Shown piece after piece: positions 61,329 through 64,000 of a stretch of DNA of 64,000 nt. The position numbers were made by a program, and so were the translations under genes. The stretch covers positions 1 through 64,000 of the forward strand of contig JAZDEY010000059.1 of the NCBI GenBank assembly GCA_043808325.1. Direction: 5' to 3'. Under the pieces are notes generated by a model that did no database searches, was not told where the DNA came from, and saw only the letters and a program-made list of their open reading frames with translations. The stretch is from JAZDEY01 sp043808325 [NCBI: Candidatus Eiseniibacteriota bacterium] (GTDB lineage: Bacteria > Arandabacterota > Arandabacteria > Arandabacterales). The first letter of the stretch is position 1. Each line of letters begins with the position of its first letter.

Positions 61329-62252
61329 TCAGATGAAAAGTGAACTGACTGACTCTCCAAGGTGAATCCTCCGCATCGCTTCACCCAGAAGATCAGCAAC
61401 CGATAACACCCGGAGCTTCCCGGCGGGCCCTTTGGTGTTGAGCGGAATCGTGTCCGTCACCGCGAGCTCCTTTATGGGTGAATTCTCTATGTTGGAAAGC
61501 GCATCTCCCGAGAAAACCCCGTGAGTGCAGCCAACATAAACGTCCTTCGCTCCTCGCTTGGCCAGTTCCTTCGCCGCGAGAACGATGGTCCCGGCGGTAT
61601 CGATAAGATCATCGACCACTATCACGTTCCGGCCGTCGACATCGCCGATAACACTCAAAACCTCCACGGCGTTAGGCATCGGCCGCCTCTTATCTATCAG
61701 GGCAAAGGGCGCCCTCAACTTGCTGGCGAATGCCCGCGCCATCCGGGCGCTGCCGATGTCGGGTGCGACAACCGTCAGGTCCGCAAGCCCGAGGCTTTTA
61801 AAGTAATCAATTAGCACCGGGGATGCAAACAGATGATCAAGGGGTATATCAAAGAAACCCTGGATCTGCCCCGCATGAAGATCCATCGTAAGGACCCTGT
61901 TGGCGCCGGCCACCGTTATCAGATTGGCGACCAGCTTCGCGGTTATCGGCACCCGAGGCTGGTCCTTGCGATCCTGCCTGGCGTAACCGTAGTAAGGTAA
62001 GACCGCCGAGATTCGGGAAGCGGACGCACGCGAGGCGGCATCTATCATTATCAAGAGCTCCAGCAGATTCTCCGCGGGCGGGAAGGTCGACTGTATGATA
62101 AAGACGTCGACCCCTCTGACGTTCTCGTTGAACTTCATGGATATTTCCCCGTCGGAGAACTTCCTTATCTCACTATCACCGAGCTTGGTCCCCAGATACT
62201 CGGCAATCTTTTCTGCAAGAGATCTGTTTGCCCTGCCTGCGAATATCTTCAT
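61329..62252 (-). CDS. prs: Ribose-phosphate pyrophosphokinase
   Basis: A 307-residue enzyme that makes PRPP from ribose 5-phosphate and ATP for nucleotide, histidine and tryptophan synthesis. Motifs: RKFSDGEISMKFNENVRG, YYGYARQDRKDQPR, LTMDLHAGQIQGFFDIPLDH and the PRPP loop VVDDLIDTAGT. Full length. It lies 60 bases downstream of tRNA-Gln and before rplY. Confidence 0.98.
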   Translation of the reverse strand: MKIFAGRANRSLAEKIAEYLGTKLGDSEIRKFSDGEISMKFNENVRGVDVFIIQSTFPPAENLLELLIMIDAASRASASRISAVLPYYGYARQDRKDQPRVPITAKLVANLITVAGANRVLTMDLHAGQIQGFFDIPLDHLFASPVLIDYFKSLGLADLTVVAPDIGSARMARAFASKLRAPFALIDKRRPMPNAVEVLSVIGDVDGRNVIVVDDLIDTAGTIVLAAKELAKRGAKDVYVGCTHGVFSGDALSNIENSPIKELAVTDTIPLNTKGPAGKLRVLSVADLLGEAMRRIHLGESVSSLFI

Positions 62253-62312
62253 GGTCGCTCTTCCCTTTCTTACAGCGAACAGTTTCTTACAGTGAACAGT
62301 CCGGGGGACCTA

Positions 62313-62386
62313 TGGCTGGGGCGGGAGGATTCGAACCTCCGATGCAGGATCCAAAGTCCTGTGTCTTACCACTTGACGACGCCCCA
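62313..62386 (-). tRNA. tRNA-Gln (anticodon UUG)
   Basis: On the minus strand a 74-base cloverleaf: acceptor stem TGGGGCG paired with CGCCCCA, anticodon loop CTTTGGA with TTG as anticodon, T-loop GGTTCGAATCC and an encoded CCA end (62313-62315). It lies between spoVG and prs, as in several other bacteria. Confidence 0.97.
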
Positions 62387-62405
62387 AGGCAGCCTTAAGT
62401 TCCGT

Positions 62406-62981
62406 TCAGTTGCCGTCCGTTCCCTCCAACGCTTTCTTGAATTCCCGAAAGATCGTCTCTTCAATCAGCTGCCTCGTCTCGGGCTTCGTCGGAAAAGCCA
62501 GGTCGCGGAGCTTCCCGCTTTTCCTTCTAACATTAGGCATCTGAACGAAGCTCTTGCGCTCGCCCGCGATTATCTTGATCCCGGTTATCGCAAGAGCATC
62601 ATCAACCACAAGGGAGGCAAAGCCCCGGAGCTTTACTCCCTCAAAGCACCTGACGCGGACGTTAGTTATGATGAAATCCGCGCAATTGCTGCCGAGGTAA
62701 CACAGTCCGTCGGGCCCGCTTGAAACCCCTGCAAGTCTCCGCTCATATTCCTTTACTATGATTTCTTCCAGTCCGTCCCGTGTCTGCTTGTTGATCGGGT
62801 GGAAGACTTCGAAGATCTCTCCCGTCTTCGATTGCCTGATCGGCATAGCCACATACTTCCGCTGGTGGCCGTCGACAAGACGCATCGCCCGCAGAACGAA
62901 GCAGTCGCACAGTGTGACGCTGGCAACAGCCAGCAGTCGGTCTTTCCCGACAGGCGTGACTCTGACAGATGTGACAACCAT
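62406..62981 (-). CDS. Tandem SpoVG-domain protein
   Basis: A 191-residue protein made of two SpoVG domains, about residues 1-85 (TSVRVTPVGKDRLLAVASVTL, RQSKTGEIFEVFHPIN) and 103-185 (TNVRVRCFEGVKLRGFASLVV, RRKSGKLRDLAFPTKPE). Ordinary SpoVG is a single domain of about 95 residues that binds nucleic acid and affects cell-wall, septation and virulence genes. The start is ATG 62981 with GGAGG five bases ahead; the longer frame upstream is not supported. It lies directly after ispE, as single-domain spoVG often does. Confidence 0.88.
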   Translation of the reverse strand: MVVTSVRVTPVGKDRLLAVASVTLCDCFVLRAMRLVDGHQRKYVAMPIRQSKTGEIFEVFHPINKQTRDGLEEIIVKEYERRLAGVSSGPDGLCYLGSNCADFIITNVRVRCFEGVKLRGFASLVVDDALAITGIKIIAGERKSFVQMPNVRRKSGKLRDLAFPTKPETRQLIEETIFREFKKALEGTDGN

Positions 62982-63049
62982 TGTGCCCTCCCGACGTCTG
63001 CCACATGAGGCCCTCTTCGCAAGAGCCTCTCCGTACCAGCGGCAATACC

Positions 63050-63976
63050 TCACCTGGGAGTCGTCACGCCCCGCACAGCAAGACTTGCAACAAATACCTT
63101 GAGGCCGTGCCGCACCAAGACCTCGCCGGTAGCCTTTGCATCACCTGTCTCTGAAAATATCCCGTACACGGACGAACCCGATCCCGACATCAGCGCCCCT
63201 CGTGCGCCCAGGCCAATCAGTTCGTCCTTGATTCTCTTGACGATCGGGAATCTTCCGAAAACCAGCCTCTCAAAATCGTTTTCGAGGAGGTCGCACAAGC
63301 CGGCGACGTCCTCTTTCCTGAGAGCGTCCGCCATCATAGTAAGATGGGTGTCCTCTCTTGTCAACTCCATTTTGAGCGACTCATAAGCCCAAGCGGTGCT
63401 TATAGTTAACTCGGGCACAACAACCACGATCGGCAAAGGAGGAAGTGCGGGCAGCCATTCCAGTTCCGCGCCTCTCCCCCGACCGATCGCGCAGCCTCCT
63501 CGTACCATGAACTTAACGTCCGATCCGATCGCCTCAGCCAGCCTCTCAAGCTTCGATGCGGTAAGGCCGAGGCCAAAGAGGCGGTCAACCGCAACCAGGC
63601 TCCCTGCCGCGTCGGCACTGCCTCCACCCAGACCCGCCCCCATGGGAACTCGCTTGGCTATATCTATGTGGAGCCCGCGAACGCCGGCAGCGCCGCTCGG
63701 CCCGGCAGCGGCCTGCGGGAGAGCTTCTCCGAGCGCCATCGCCGCCGCTCGAACCGCCAGGTTTGAATCGTCTCGAGGCACCGCATGGTCATCACAGGAG
63801 ACCGAGAGCCCGGTCTTACTGGGGGTCACGGTCACAATGTCGGCCAGGCTTATGGAGTGGTAGACAGTCTCGATTTCGTGAAAACCGTCGCTGCGCCTGG
63901 CTTTTACCCTGAGGAAGAGGTTTATCTTGGCGTTACACAGAGCGGTAACGGATTGAGGTAGGCCGTTAGGTTCCAT
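63050..63976 (-). CDS. ispE: 4-diphosphocytidyl-2-C-methyl-D-erythritol kinase
   Basis: A 308-residue GHMP kinase of the non-mevalonate isoprenoid pathway. Motifs: CNAKINLFLRVKARRSDGFHE at the N-terminus, the ATP loop PMGAGLGGGSADAAG and the C-terminal GALMSGSGSSVYGIF. Complete. The 24 bases between its start and the window end hold no visible promoter. It supplies isoprenoids, including the polyprenyl phosphates that the glycan cluster would use. Confidence 0.97.
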   Translation of the reverse strand: MEPNGLPQSVTALCNAKINLFLRVKARRSDGFHEIETVYHSISLADIVTVTPSKTGLSVSCDDHAVPRDDSNLAVRAAAMALGEALPQAAAGPSGAAGVRGLHIDIAKRVPMGAGLGGGSADAAGSLVAVDRLFGLGLTASKLERLAEAIGSDVKFMVRGGCAIGRGRGAELEWLPALPPLPIVVVVPELTISTAWAYESLKMELTREDTHLTMMADALRKEDVAGLCDLLENDFERLVFGRFPIVKRIKDELIGLGARGALMSGSGSSVYGIFSETGDAKATGEVLVRHGLKVFVASLAVRGVTTPR

Positions 63977-64000
63977 CGTCAGGACTTATAGAGCACGATG

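Noticed and set aside
62292-62723. Plus-strand open frame starting over the tRNA
   Set aside because: Its early part is the reverse complement of tRNA-Gln, a familiar source of false protein calls (GREDSNLRCRIQSPVSYHLT), and the rest is antisense to the spoVG gene.
1-64000. CRISPR arrays, insertion sequences, prophage or attachment sites
   Set aside because: No regularly spaced repeats, transposase or integrase frames, or flanking direct repeats were seen. The only sizeable direct repeat found is the coding duplication at the left edge.

Overview
The window looks like one chromosomal contig of an uncultured, GC-rich, diderm bacterium, plausibly of the FCB or candidate-phylum type (Eisenbacteria, Zixibacteria or Latescibacteria-like). 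The phylum is an inference. Pointers are secreted proteins ending in FlgD/T9SS-like C-terminal domains (5851-7722, 14271-16481), a two-component-regulator-type propeller, DUF2723 and YfhO membrane proteins, SurA-like chaperone lipoproteins and a selenocysteine gene (selA). No phage, insertion sequence or CRISPR array was seen. Almost everything lies on the minus strand; only 1818-4019 and 49306-51699 run on plus.

Layout. (1) 1-7.8 kb: two tandem copies of a cysteine- and tyrosine-rich secreted protein with a textbook promoter and a terminator between them, a plus-strand GT39-like/TPR membrane protein, a double-parvulin lipoprotein and a secreted HExxH protease, each with its own promoter. (2) 7.86-38.0 kb: a dense, mostly overlapping minus-strand cluster of about 23 genes for surface glycan or protein glycosylation. 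It has a Wzx-type flippase, GT2 and GT4 transferases, WecB, an epimerase, a DegT aminotransferase, a FemAB-like acyltransferase, three DPM1-like polyprenyl-phosphate sugar synthases, four GT-C-type membrane transferases or relatives, three LPG-synthase-TM proteins, an alkaline-phosphatase-superfamily enzyme, and a GT2 fused to a phosphoglycosyltransferase domain that has lost its catalytic core. (3) 38.0-43.1 kb: metallophosphoesterase, nusB and the riboflavin genes ribH, ribBA, ribE and ribD behind a consensus -35 promoter, an FMN riboswitch and an intrinsic terminator. (4) 43.2-49.2 kb: selA-smc-ftsY. (5) 49.3-51.7 kb: a lipoprotein amidase carrying a second, catalytically dead amidase-like domain. 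(6) 51.8-54.1 kb: a promoter-headed three-gene unit of CDP-alcohol phosphatidyltransferase, radical SAM and a VTT-like membrane protein. (7) 54.2-64 kb: housekeeping genes in the order ispE, tandem spoVG, tRNA-Gln, prs, rplY, pth, ychF, rpsF, ssb, rpsR, rplI, then a SurA-like lipoprotein, a bifunctional nuclease, a gamma-carbonic anhydrase and a small secreted protein.

How it may fit together: the DPM1-like GT2 proteins would charge polyprenyl phosphate with single sugars on the inner face, multi-pass proteins would flip these lipids, and the GT-C proteins (several with TPR tails) would transfer the sugars outside the membrane to a glycan, lipid or protein. WecB, the epimerase, DegT and the acyltransferase would supply modified amino sugars. 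The secreted propeller protein encoded inside the cluster may be a passenger or a target. This model is inference from family membership and gene order.
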